A stretch of DNA of 64,000 bases, taken from contig NVXU02000039.1 in the NCBI GenBank assembly GCA_002734065.2, positions 1 to 64,000 on the forward strand, in the 5' to 3' direction. Origin of the DNA: Fluviicola sp. (GTDB taxonomy: Bacteria; Bacteroidota; Bacteroidia; Flavobacteriales_D; Crocinitomicaceae). The position numbers and the translations under genes are program-made. This document shows positions 55,216 through 62,482 of the stretch, one piece after another (positions within the stretch are counted from its first letter, which is position 1; each line of letters opens with the position of its first letter). The notes beneath the pieces were generated by a model. That model was given only the letters and a program-made list of their open reading frames with translations, ran no database searches and was not told the DNA's origin.

Positions 55216-56105
55216 TGAATCCAAAATTTAAAATATATACTAGTTTTCTATTAATTGTTGTTGGCTTTTTTACGCTTAAAACACTTCTACCGGAAAATAA
55301 TTGCGCCAAAATACAAGAAGAGCAATTTTGGTATGGAAAAACATACACCAAAGACAAGTATGACATTGTAATTTGTGGTGACTCAAGAGTATATCGAGGA
55401 GTATCAACAAAATTTTTATTGAACTCTTTTCCTAAGAATACTTCCGCATTCAATCTAGGCTACTCCTCTATTGGTTTTGAGGAAGACTATTTAAATTTTG
55501 CAATGTCTTTATTGAAAAAGGAATCAAAAAACAAGTATCTTGTTCTCGGTATTTCAATGCATAGCTTGACTCCAAATGCTTTACAAAATGAGCATCTAAA
55601 ATCATTTCAAAATAAATCGAGCTTCGAGATATACAAGAAAACAGAACTGGCAGCTTTGTTATGTTATTTTTCATCATATAAACCTCTGGATTTATTATTA
55701 AAAAATCGTTTCCCGAATGAATATGCCTTTCATTCAGATGGTTGGGTTGAATATTTGTCCAATAACGTAGACTCGTTAGAAGCAATAGAAAGTTATCTCT
55801 CAATTTTCAATGACAATGAAATAATTGAATCTCATTTAGATAAATTATCAAATCAGTTAAAAAATATTTCTAAAAAAGGAGTAAAAATAATTGCTTTTCG
55901 CCCTCCAACGTCTATTCAAATGTTAAAATTAGAAGACGAAAAAAGCAACTATGATTATAATGATTTCATTGAGCGAACCAATGGCTTCATCGCATGGATA
56001 GACTTAGATTTTAATACTTATGAGACTTATGATGGAAGTCATTTAACCAGCGCATCTGCAAAAAAGCTTTCAATGAAAATTGGCAGAGTACTTCTTTCTG
56101 AATAA
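55215..56105 (+). CDS. SGNH-fold acyltransferase/hydrolase partner of MBOAT
   Basis: 296 residues: N-terminal signal anchor (about 6-24), then a periplasmic SGNH-like domain with nucleophile Ser57 in 'ICGDSRVYRG' and the late Asp273/His276 pair in 'YDGSHLT'. This is the AlgX/AlgJ/DltD-like arrangement that completes acyl transfer begun by the MBOAT protein. It starts on the last base of the MBOAT stop. Last gene of the tightly packed 40.6-56.1 kb run. Confidence 0.8.
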   Translation: MNPKFKIYTSFLLIVVGFFTLKTLLPENNCAKIQEEQFWYGKTYTKDKYDIVICGDSRVYRGVSTKFLLNSFPKNTSAFNLGYSSIGFEEDYLNFAMSLLKKESKNKYLVLGISMHSLTPNALQNEHLKSFQNKSSFEIYKKTELAALLCYFSSYKPLDLLLKNRFPNEYAFHSDGWVEYLSNNVDSLEAIESYLSIFNDNEIIESHLDKLSNQLKNISKKGVKIIAFRPPTSIQMLKLEDEKSNYDYNDFIERTNGFIAWIDLDFNTYETYDGSHLTSASAKKLSMKIGRVLLSE

Positions 56106-56133
56106 TTCAACACACTTATTTTCAAACACTAAA

Positions 56134-56160
56134 AAAGCCCCCTACTCTCGTAAAGGGCTT
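56134..56160 (-). terminator. Intrinsic terminator of the hypothetical gene at 56165
   Basis: AAGCCC (56135-56140) pairs with GGGCTT (56155-56160), a 6-bp stem over a 14-nt loop. On the minus strand it is followed by a run of T, so it terminates the gene that ends at 56165; it also lies between the convergent gene ends. Confidence 0.75.
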
Positions 56161-56164
56161 CCTC

Positions 56165-56878
56165 CTATGCTACATTGCCAGGCCCAAAAAACTCATCATC
56201 CTTCTCGGGATCACCTTTGCCAGAACTTCGTGTGCCGACATCAATGATGATTCTTGCGTTGAAGAACTGACTACTGAACAAAGCATTGTCAGATTTAATG
56301 ACCTTCACCAAAGAATCTAAGCGAAAGTGCAAAAGCTCGTCTAAGTCCTTAATGACTTTGACAATTTGACCTGTAACCTGCTTTCTTTTTACAGCAGCAA
56401 TCCGTGGTGCAACTATCAATTCTTGAAAAGTTGTAAGACTGTCTGTCAATGCTTGCAGGTCTTCTGGGAGAATGCCAAAATCCCCAAGAATAGCATCGTT
56501 TTCTTCTGCTAAGATTACGATTTGATTCATTCTTGCTAAAACAACCGCGTGTGCTCCATTGAGTAACATAGAACGAGTCACTTTTACTTTTTCTAGTAAA
56601 ACCAAATCCTCCACTGAACTTGCATAACTCTTTAGAGCATTGGCTACTTTTAAAGTATGAATGGCAGAATTGTTAATGACCAGCTGTTTATTAATGGTAA
56701 TTCCTGTGCTGATTACTTTCTGCTTTTGCCCCAATTGAATTAATAACGAAAGCTTTTCGTAAAATTCATCTGTTGCACTTACAAATGCCGGAACTACGTT
56801 CCAAACGTCTTGATGCGCTTCTAGCACGCTATGCACCGCACGGTACATGTTTAATTTACTAATCTGTGTTCTATACAT
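56165..56878 (-). CDS. Helical protein of unknown function
   Basis: 237 residues, almost wholly alpha-helical with no signal peptide. Similar uncharacterised helical proteins occur across Bacteroidota, but I recognise no domain. The C-terminus is acidic and Gly-rich ('DPEKDDEFFGPG'). It has its own terminator and points away from the polysaccharide genes, so it may be unrelated to them. Real gene status is supported by the terminator. Confidence 0.6.
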   Translation of the reverse strand: MYRTQISKLNMYRAVHSVLEAHQDVWNVVPAFVSATDEFYEKLSLLIQLGQKQKVISTGITINKQLVINNSAIHTLKVANALKSYASSVEDLVLLEKVKVTRSMLLNGAHAVVLARMNQIVILAEENDAILGDFGILPEDLQALTDSLTTFQELIVAPRIAAVKRKQVTGQIVKVIKDLDELLHFRLDSLVKVIKSDNALFSSQFFNARIIIDVGTRSSGKGDPEKDDEFFGPGNVA

Positions 56879-56994
56879 AACTTAAAATTTATGTCCGAGC
56901 AATTTACCCGAACTGGTTTATATTGAGTGAGTAGATTCATATATCGTGCCACTAAATCGGTTTAGTAGTTAAAAAATGTTAATCTAGAACAAAG

Positions 56995-57042
56995 CACACT
57001 GAGGACACTGAGGACACTGAGGCTCTCGAAGTGTCGAAGCCT
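56995..57042. repeat. Covarying-arm hairpin repeat, block R3
   Basis: Core TGAGGCTCTCGAA (57018-57030) with arms GACAC (57013-57017) and GTGTC (57031-57035). It lies inside a further TGAG...GAA pair, an apparently nested copy. No inverted second copy is present. The 56879-57556 stretch has no gene; it holds this block and the 21-bp array. Confidence 0.85.
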
Positions 57043-57083
57043 CCTAAGCATTGTCAAAAGCACAAAAAAGAAGAATGAAATGC

Positions 57084-57360
57084 CTTCCTAACGACCCAAA
57101 ATGGCTTCCAAACAACCTAAAATGGCTTCCGAACAATCTAAAATGGCTTCCTAACAATCTAAAAAGGCTTCCTAACAACCTAAAATGACTTCCTAACGAC
57201 CTAAAGTGGCTTCCTAGCGACCCAAAATGACTTCCTAACGACCTAAAATGGCTTCCGAACAATCTAAAATGACTTCCGAACGTCTTAAAATGACTTCCTA
57301 ACGACCTAAAATGACTTCCGAACGAACTAAAATGGCTTCCGAACGATCCAAAATGGCAAG
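57084..57360. repeat. Thirteen-unit 21-bp minisatellite
   Basis: The pentamer CTTCC recurs exactly every 21 bp from 57084 to 57336 (13 units); the consensus unit is CTTCCNAACGACCTAAAATGG-like. One more copy at 57399 is in phase (63 bp further). Two related segments (AAGAAGAATGAAAT and AATGGCAAGATATAGACTTA) flank it as direct repeats. The minus strand stays open as a 7-residue repeat because 21 is a multiple of 3; I do not regard that as a gene. Confidence 0.95.
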
Positions 57361-57540
57361 ATATAGACTTAAAATCGAGAAAAAGAAGAATGAAATAACT
57401 TCCTGACGACCTTAAATGGCAAGATTTAGACTTACAGGAACGATAATTTAGTCGTGCCAATGATACATGATAGACAGGAATATTAAGTTCTCTCTTTCAA
57501 CCTTTTAAACCAATGCTGTAATATATATTTAAGATTTTAC

Positions 57541-57548
57541 TATCTTCA
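57541..57548 (+). promoter_or_regulatory. -7-like element before the methyltransferase
   Basis: TATCTTCA (partial match to TAnnTTTG) lies 8 nt before the TTG start at 57557. Confidence 0.35.
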
Positions 57549-57556
57549 CGCCCATA

Positions 57557-58432
57557 TTGAGCACACCTAACATTCATACTACTTGTATTCTCTGCAACTC
57601 TCCAAAAATCGAAGAGTTAAAGGCGTACGATATACACCAACTATCCAAATGCAAGACCTGTTCGTTCGTTTTCATGAAAAGAATTCCTACTAGAGAGGAT
57701 TTGATTTCTTTCTACGAAAGTGATTACACGAGAACAAATTACTTCTCTTCCGTAACAGTTGCTCGCTACAACGAGTTGCTAGATAGTTTTGAAAAATTCA
57801 GAAAAACAAACAAAATCTTGGATGTTGGTGCTGGAAATGGGTTTTTTCTTGAAATTGCCAAAGCAAGAGGATGGGAAGTTCATGGTACCGAATTAACAAA
57901 AAAAGCAATTGATTTTTGTCGGACCAAAGATATTAATATGGAGCAAGGTTGTTTGGATGAAATTAAATACGAAGCAGAAACTTTTGATGTGATCACCAGC
58001 TTTGAAGTCATCGAACACATCAATAATCCAAAAACAATCGTGCCAGAAATGCACCGCATTCTCAGAAAAGGTGGAAAATGTTATGTTACTACACCTAATT
58101 TCAACTCATTGCTACGCTATCGTTTGAAAGCAAAATATGATGTGATTGCCTACCCTAATCATCTGTGCTATTTTACAAAGAAAACGCTGAGAAAAGTTTT
58201 TTCAGAAGCGAAATTCAGCGTGGAACAAATTAAAACAACAGGCATAAGCTTAACTCGCATAAGAACAAGTAAAGGAAGTAATCAAGAATATGTTTCAGCG
58301 ACTTCCGATGATGAAATGTTGCGCCACAGAATTGAAAAAAGTAAAGCGTTGCGCTTTAGTAAACGTTTTGTGAACTGGTGGCTCAACTTATTTAGTGTTG
58401 GGGATAGTTTGAAAGGGACGTTTGTGAAGTAG
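57557..58432 (+). CDS. Class I SAM methyltransferase with zinc-ribbon N-terminus
   Basis: 291 residues. Two CxxC pairs (Cys10/Cys13 and Cys32/Cys35) form a small N-terminal zinc ribbon, followed by a methyltransferase domain with 'ILDVGAGNGFFLEIA' (Asp89, GxGxG 91-95), acidic 'TE' after strand 2, and 'FDVITSFEVIEHI'. This layout is typical of sugar or glycan methyltransferases in polysaccharide loci. The start is TTG at 57557, supported by the -7-like element. Its TAG stop (58430-58432) is formed by the GTAGGC arm of hairpin block R4. Confidence 0.85.
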   Translation: MSTPNIHTTCILCNSPKIEELKAYDIHQLSKCKTCSFVFMKRIPTREDLISFYESDYTRTNYFSSVTVARYNELLDSFEKFRKTNKILDVGAGNGFFLEIAKARGWEVHGTELTKKAIDFCRTKDINMEQGCLDEIKYEAETFDVITSFEVIEHINNPKTIVPEMHRILRKGGKCYVTTPNFNSLLRYRLKAKYDVIAYPNHLCYFTKKTLRKVFSEAKFSVEQIKTTGISLTRIRTSKGSNQEYVSATSDDEMLRHRIEKSKALRFSKRFVNWWLNLFSVGDSLKGTFVK

Positions 58433-58588
58433 GCTTCGAGTGCCTCAGCCTACATGTTTAATGTGCCTCAGCCTACATTCAACACTTTGAGAGCACCATT
58501 GTTGACTGAGGGGGCTCTCGAAGGCAACAATGAGGCTCTCGAATGTAGGCTGAGGACACTGAGGCTTTCAAAGTGTCGAAGCCTACAT
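58429..58588. repeat. Covarying-arm hairpin repeat, block R4
   Basis: Several copies. Copy 1: arms GTAGGC/GCCTAC around TTCGAGTGCCTCA (58429-58453). A middle copy has arms ATTGTTG (58498-58504) and CAACAAT (58525-58531) around an expanded core. The last is nested: outer arms ATGTAGGC (58543-58550)/GCCTACAT (58581-58588) enclose TGAG...GAA, inside which sits a full inner copy with arms GACAC/GTGTC. The block joins the methyltransferase and GIY-YIG stop codons. Confidence 0.88.
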
Positions 58589-58873
58589 ATCCCTATATGC
58601 AACAGACAATTTAGGCAACAAGTTACTATCCCCCTTAATCAAAGCTTCTTTTTTCTTTCGATTCCAACCCTGGATTTGTTTTTCTCTATAGAATGCTTCC
58701 GCAACAAACTTGTGCTTCTCGCAATACAATAACTCAACTGGAGGATATTTTCGTGTATGATTGGCACCAACACCTTCTTTATGCTGACGTATTCTCCTTT
58801 CTAAATCAATTGTACTCCCCGTATAATAACTTCCATTAGAACACAATAAAATATACATCCAACCTTCTTTCAT
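58583..58873 (-). CDS. GIY-YIG nuclease family protein
   Basis: 96 residues, typical for the stand-alone UvrC-like GIY-YIG proteins common in Bacteroidota. 'YILLCSNGSYYTGST' carries the GIY and YIG-like blocks, followed by 'DLERRIRQH' with the conserved Arg, and a Glu in 'FVAEAFYREKQIQGW'. Function of the small family is not established; nuclease activity is inferred. The last Met and TAG stop lie in the arm of hairpin block R4, and block R5 begins 53 bp upstream of its start, so the gene is enclosed by repeats. Confidence 0.9.
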   Translation of the reverse strand: MKEGWMYILLCSNGSYYTGSTIDLERRIRQHKEGVGANHTRKYPPVELLYCEKHKFVAEAFYREKQIQGWNRKKKEALIKGDSNLLPKLSVAYRDM

Positions 58874-58925
58874 TTTGATCGTTTCTTATTTAAGTTAAGT
58901 AAATAATTGGAATAAAAAAAGTAAT

Positions 58926-59167
58926 GTGGGCTTCGAGTGCCTCAGCCCACAGCTTAATACAGCTCAGCCCACAGCTTAATACAGTTCAGCCCACAGCTTA
59001 ATACAGCTCAGCCACAGCTTAATGCAGCTCAGCCCACAGCTTAATGCAGCTCAGCCCACAACTTAAAGTGCCTGATTCCAAAAACTTGAGCCTTACTATA
59101 CACTTCGCAAACTGTAAATCCAAGCTCCAAAATATTGCAGGCTGAGGCACTCGAAGCCCGCAATATT
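58926..59167. repeat. Covarying-arm hairpin repeat, block R5, with 22-bp tandem array
   Basis: Left copy: arms GTGGGC/GCCCAC around TTCGAGTGCCTCA (58926-58950). Right copy, inverted: arms AATATTGC (59131-59138) and GCAATATT (59160-59167), plus GGC/GCC inside, around TGAGGCACTCGAA. Between them a 22-bp unit (CAGCCCACAGCTTAATACAG plus two bases) repeats five times (58943-59051) with a partial sixth. The unit starts with the left copy's right-arm sequence. The 308-bp gap before asnB has no gene. Confidence 0.9.
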
Positions 59168-59169
59168 TT

Positions 59170-59177
59170 TATCTTTA
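59170..59177 (+). promoter_or_regulatory. -7 element before the second asnB
   Basis: TATCTTTA (seven of eight to TAnnTTTG) ends 4 nt before the ATG at 59182 and begins 2 nt after the hairpin of block R5, so the hairpin may insulate this promoter from upstream reading. Confidence 0.5.
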
Positions 59178-59181
59178 CCCC

Positions 59182-61095
59182 ATGTGCGGAATTTCAGGTT
59201 ATATCGACTTCTCTAAATCCTCATCAAAAGAAAATTTGGTGAGAATGACAGATGTACTCTCTCACCGAGGACCTGATGGTGCAGATTATGAACTGTTTCA
59301 ACAAGAAAAAGCAATCGTTGGTTTCGGGCATCGCAGATTATCCATCATTGACCTTTCTGAACACGCAAAGCAACCAATGCACTATCAAAATTTAGTATTG
59401 GTCTTCAACGGAGAAATCTACAACTTCGAAGAAATTAAGTCAGAATTAAAAACCTTAGGACATTCTTTCTCCATGGAATCAGATTCTGAAATGATTCTTC
59501 ATGCTTACGAACAATGGGGCGAAAAGTGCATGGACAAATTCATTGGTATGTTCGCTTTTGCCATTTTTGATAAAGAAAAGAACACTGTTTTTTGCGTGCG
59601 CGACAGAACGGGTGTAAAACCTTTCTTCTACTATTTTAAGGATGGACTCTTCTTGTTTTCTTCAGAATTAAAATCCTTTCACGAACATCCAAAATTCTCT
59701 AAAGAAATAGATCTTGATGCGGTTGCTTCCTACATGCAATATGGAAACGTGCCAACACCTCACTGCATCTTCAAGAACTGTAAAAAGATAAACGCTGGTC
59801 ATTATTTTACCATAGATTTAAGCAATTCTCCGCAGAATATAGAAGACATAAAGCAAATTCAATACTGGAACGTTTACGATTATTACAACGCACCAAAACT
59901 TAACCTGAATTACGAGGAGGCAAAAATTCAAACGGAAGAATTGCTTCAGTCGGCATTTAATTACAGAATGGTTGCCGATGTTCCAGTTGGTGTATTCTTA
60001 AGTGGCGGTTACGATTCCGCTTGCGTTACTGCTCTTTTACAGAAAGACAGAACGGAGAAATTGAAAACGTTCACCATAGGAGTTCCAGATATTGGTCTCA
60101 ATGAAGCGCCTTATGCAAAAGATGTGGCAAAACATTTGGGAACAGACCATACAGAAATCAATTGCACTGAAAAAGAAGCCATCGATATGATTCCCGATTT
60201 ACCCTTCTTTTTTGATGAACCTTTTGCAGATTCAAGTGCTATTCCAACAACCTTGGTGAGTAAAATGGCGAGAGAAAAAGTGACCGTTGCATTAAGTGCT
60301 GATGGTGGTGATGAAATCTTTGCTGGCTACAATCGCTACGATTATATGATGCGGTACGGTAAGAAATTAAACGCTGTCCCGGGTTTTGCAAGAAAATCAC
60401 TGGTGGGAATTATGAAGAAGGTTTCTTCTGAAAAAATTCCGTTGCTCAAGAACAAATACAACTTTCACAACCGTTATGAGAAGTTAAAAAATGTCTTGTA
60501 TGATCCTTCTAATGAGAATATTATGCTGAGTTTGAGTCAGCAGTTTACCAATTCTCAAATGAAAGAATTCATGGCGAGTGATTTTAGTGAATTGCCTACG
60601 AGCTACTTGAGCAAAGAATTAAAAAGCTCCTATTCTCCCCTTTCTTACATGCAAGCAATCGATTATCAGACCTATTTATTAGACGATATTTTGCAGAAAG
60701 TGGACCGTGCAACAATGACGCATAGCTTGGAAGGAAGAGAACCTTTTTTAGATCATCGAATCATCGAATTTGCTGCGACATTACCCAACGAGTTTAAATA
60801 TCAGAACGGAGTAAAAAAACGCATCGTTCGAGATATTGTGCATCAATATGTTCCACAAGAAATGATGGACAGACCTAAAATGGGCTTTGCTATTCCAATA
60901 GCGAATTGGCTCAACAACGAACTAAAAGACTTGGTGGAGGAATACATTTCTGAATCAAAAATAAAAGAACAAGGCATTTTTAATTGGGAATACATCGCAA
61001 GAATAAAAGACGCTTTTTTCAATGGCAAGAAAGAATATGACACGAAGATTTGGTATGTGTTGATGTTTCAGATGTGGTATGGGAAGTGGATGTAG
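59182..61095 (+). CDS. asnB: Asparagine synthase (glutamine-hydrolysing)-like protein, second copy
   Basis: 637 residues: glutaminase domain with Cys2 ('MCGISGYIDF') and 'SHRGPDGADYE', and a synthetase domain with PP-loop 'FLSGGYDSAC' and 'ALSADGGDEIFAGYNRY'. It is longer than the copy at 44831 and diverged from it, so the two are probably not redundant; both fit amidotransfer to a sugar acid in the glycan pathway, though true asparagine synthesis cannot be excluded. Its TAG stop (61093-61095) lies in the TGTAGGC arm of block R6. Confidence 0.92.
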   Translation: MCGISGYIDFSKSSSKENLVRMTDVLSHRGPDGADYELFQQEKAIVGFGHRRLSIIDLSEHAKQPMHYQNLVLVFNGEIYNFEEIKSELKTLGHSFSMESDSEMILHAYEQWGEKCMDKFIGMFAFAIFDKEKNTVFCVRDRTGVKPFFYYFKDGLFLFSSELKSFHEHPKFSKEIDLDAVASYMQYGNVPTPHCIFKNCKKINAGHYFTIDLSNSPQNIEDIKQIQYWNVYDYYNAPKLNLNYEEAKIQTEELLQSAFNYRMVADVPVGVFLSGGYDSACVTALLQKDRTEKLKTFTIGVPDIGLNEAPYAKDVAKHLGTDHTEINCTEKEAIDMIPDLPFFFDEPFADSSAIPTTLVSKMAREKVTVALSADGGDEIFAGYNRYDYMMRYGKKLNAVPGFARKSLVGIMKKVSSEKIPLLKNKYNFHNRYEKLKNVLYDPSNENIMLSLSQQFTNSQMKEFMASDFSELPTSYLSKELKSSYSPLSYMQAIDYQTYLLDDILQKVDRATMTHSLEGREPFLDHRIIEFAATLPNEFKYQNGVKKRIVRDIVHQYVPQEMMDRPKMGFAIPIANWLNNELKDLVEEYISESKIKEQGIFNWEYIARIKDAFFNGKKEYDTKIWYVLMFQMWYGKWM

Positions 61096-61205
61096 GCTTC
61101 GAGAGCCTCAGCCTACATTCGAGAGCCTCAGCCTACACTCGAGAGCCTAGTGTCCTCAATGTCCTAGGATTTCTATTGTAGGCTGAGGCTCTCGAAGCCT
61201 ACAAT
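61091..61205. repeat. Covarying-arm hairpin repeat, block R6
   Basis: A 27-bp perfect inverted repeat (61091-61117 and 61177-61203), each half itself a hairpin with TGTAGGC/GCCTACA arms around TTCGAGAGCCTCA or its complement; the right arms extend to 9 bp (ATTGTAGGC/GCCTACAAT). Two degenerate copies lie between. It sits between asnB and the next glycosyltransferase gene. Confidence 0.92.
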
Positions 61206-61219
61206 TGAATTTTATTCCC

Positions 61220-61227
61220 TACTTTTG
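61220..61227 (+). promoter_or_regulatory. -7 promoter element of the 61 kb glycosyltransferase operon
   Basis: TACTTTTG is a full match to TAnnTTTG. It lies 10 nt before the ATG at 61238 and 14 nt after hairpin block R6. It supports 61238 rather than the upstream TTG at 61205 as the start. Confidence 0.6.
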
Positions 61228-61237
61228 GTGTTACAAA

Positions 61238-62482
61238 ATGGTGTCAACTTCAAAAACAGTCCTATACCTTTCTTACGACGGAATGACCGACCCCCTCGGG
61301 CAATCTCAAGTTATCCCCTACCTCAGAGGCTTATCGAAAGAAGGTTATGATATTCACTTAGTAAGCTACGAGAAAACAGACAAATTTAAAGAGCATCGAA
61401 AGGTAATTCAACAAATTTGTGAGGCTGCAAATATCAAATGGCATCCGCAAGACTACGTTTTAGGAGGTGGACTAAAAACGACCTTAAAGCAAGTCCGAAA
61501 AATGAAGAAGATAGCCTTTTACTTGCATGAATTACACAATTTCGATATCGTTCACTGTAGAAGTTACATTTCAGCGCTATCTGGTTTGGAATTAAAACGC
61601 AAAAAGGGAGTGAAGTTCATCTTTGATATGCGCGGCTTTTGGGCAGATGAACGTGTAGATGGAAAAATTTGGAACCTCGACAATTTTCTCTATAAAACCA
61701 TTTACAATTTCTTCAAACGTAAAGAAATTCAATTTTTTAAAGAATCTGATTACACGATTTCGTTAACCGAGAATGGTCGAGAAGAAATAGAGTCTTGGGA
61801 AGAATTCAAAAGTAATCCTCCAAAGATAAAAGTGATTCCTTGTTGTGTAGATTTGCAACTTTTTGATCCGAGCAAGATTACAGCAGAGCAAAAAACAACT
61901 GCAAAACAAGATTTAGGAATCAATGCCAAACAATTTGTTTTAGGTTATGTTGGTTCTATCGGAACATGGTACATGCTTTCTGAAATGCTCGATTATTTCA
62001 AAGTTCTGAAGAAAAACACTTCAGCAAGCGAAGCAAAAGCTGTGTTTCTGTTTATTTCGGGAGAAGATCCGCTGAAGATTAGAAAAATGGCGAAAGAGAA
62101 AGGAATCAATGAGGATGATATCATCGTGAAGTCTGTTCTCCATTCTGAAGTTCCCTTGCACATTTCTATCTTCGATACTTCCATCTTTTTTATTCGTTCT
62201 ACCTACTCTAAAAAAGCATCTTCTCCAACCAAGCAAGGAGAAATAATGGCAATGGGAATCCCTTTAGTTTGCAACGCAGGAGTTGGTGACACTGATGCTA
62301 TCGTTCATAAATACCATGCTGGCAAAGTCATCGAAGAATTCACGGATGAAACTTACTTGTTGGCAATCAATGATTCATCTTCGTTCAAGCAGAAAGATAC
62401 CATTGCAGGAGCAAAAGACTATTTCTCTTTGGAAGAAGGAGTAAAACGTTATCTTAGCGTTTATAAAGCAGTTCATGAGTAA
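61238..62482 (+). CDS. Glycosyltransferase family 4 protein
   Basis: 414 residues from the ATG at 61238; the reading frame is open to a TTG at 61205, but this would put the promoter and hairpin arm inside the gene. GT4 features: 'YLSYDGMTDPLGQSQVIPYL' at the N-terminus, 'FDMRGFWADERVDG', 'VIPCCVDLQLFDPS', 'LGYVGSIGTWYM' and a C-terminal 'SPTKQGEIMAMGIPLVCNAGVGD' donor site with Glu. It overlaps the next gene by 8 bp. Confidence 0.9.
   Translation: MVSTSKTVLYLSYDGMTDPLGQSQVIPYLRGLSKEGYDIHLVSYEKTDKFKEHRKVIQQICEAANIKWHPQDYVLGGGLKTTLKQVRKMKKIAFYLHELHNFDIVHCRSYISALSGLELKRKKGVKFIFDMRGFWADERVDGKIWNLDNFLYKTIYNFFKRKEIQFFKESDYTISLTENGREEIESWEEFKSNPPKIKVIPCCVDLQLFDPSKITAEQKTTAKQDLGINAKQFVLGYVGSIGTWYMLSEMLDYFKVLKKNTSASEAKAVFLFISGEDPLKIRKMAKEKGINEDDIIVKSVLHSEVPLHISIFDTSIFFIRSTYSKKASSPTKQGEIMAMGIPLVCNAGVGDTDAIVHKYHAGKVIEEFTDETYLLAINDSSSFKQKDTIAGAKDYFSLEEGVKRYLSVYKAVHE

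Noticed and set aside
57044-57460. Open reading frame of 138 residues with a 7-residue repeat on the minus strand
   Set aside because: It is the 21-bp minisatellite read in frame; 21 is a multiple of 3, so a frame stays open by chance. No signal peptide, no start context and no terminator.
58454-58732. Open reading frame of 92 residues on the plus strand
   Set aside because: It runs through hairpin block R4 and the antisense strand of the GIY-YIG gene; no recognisable protein.
58926-59167. CRISPR array
   Set aside because: The 22-bp units follow each other with no unique spacers, and there are no cas genes; it is a simple tandem repeat.
61205-61237. Upstream extension of the 61 kb glycosyltransferase to a TTG
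   Set aside because: It would start in the arm of hairpin block R6 and include the -7 element; the ATG at 61238 fits better.
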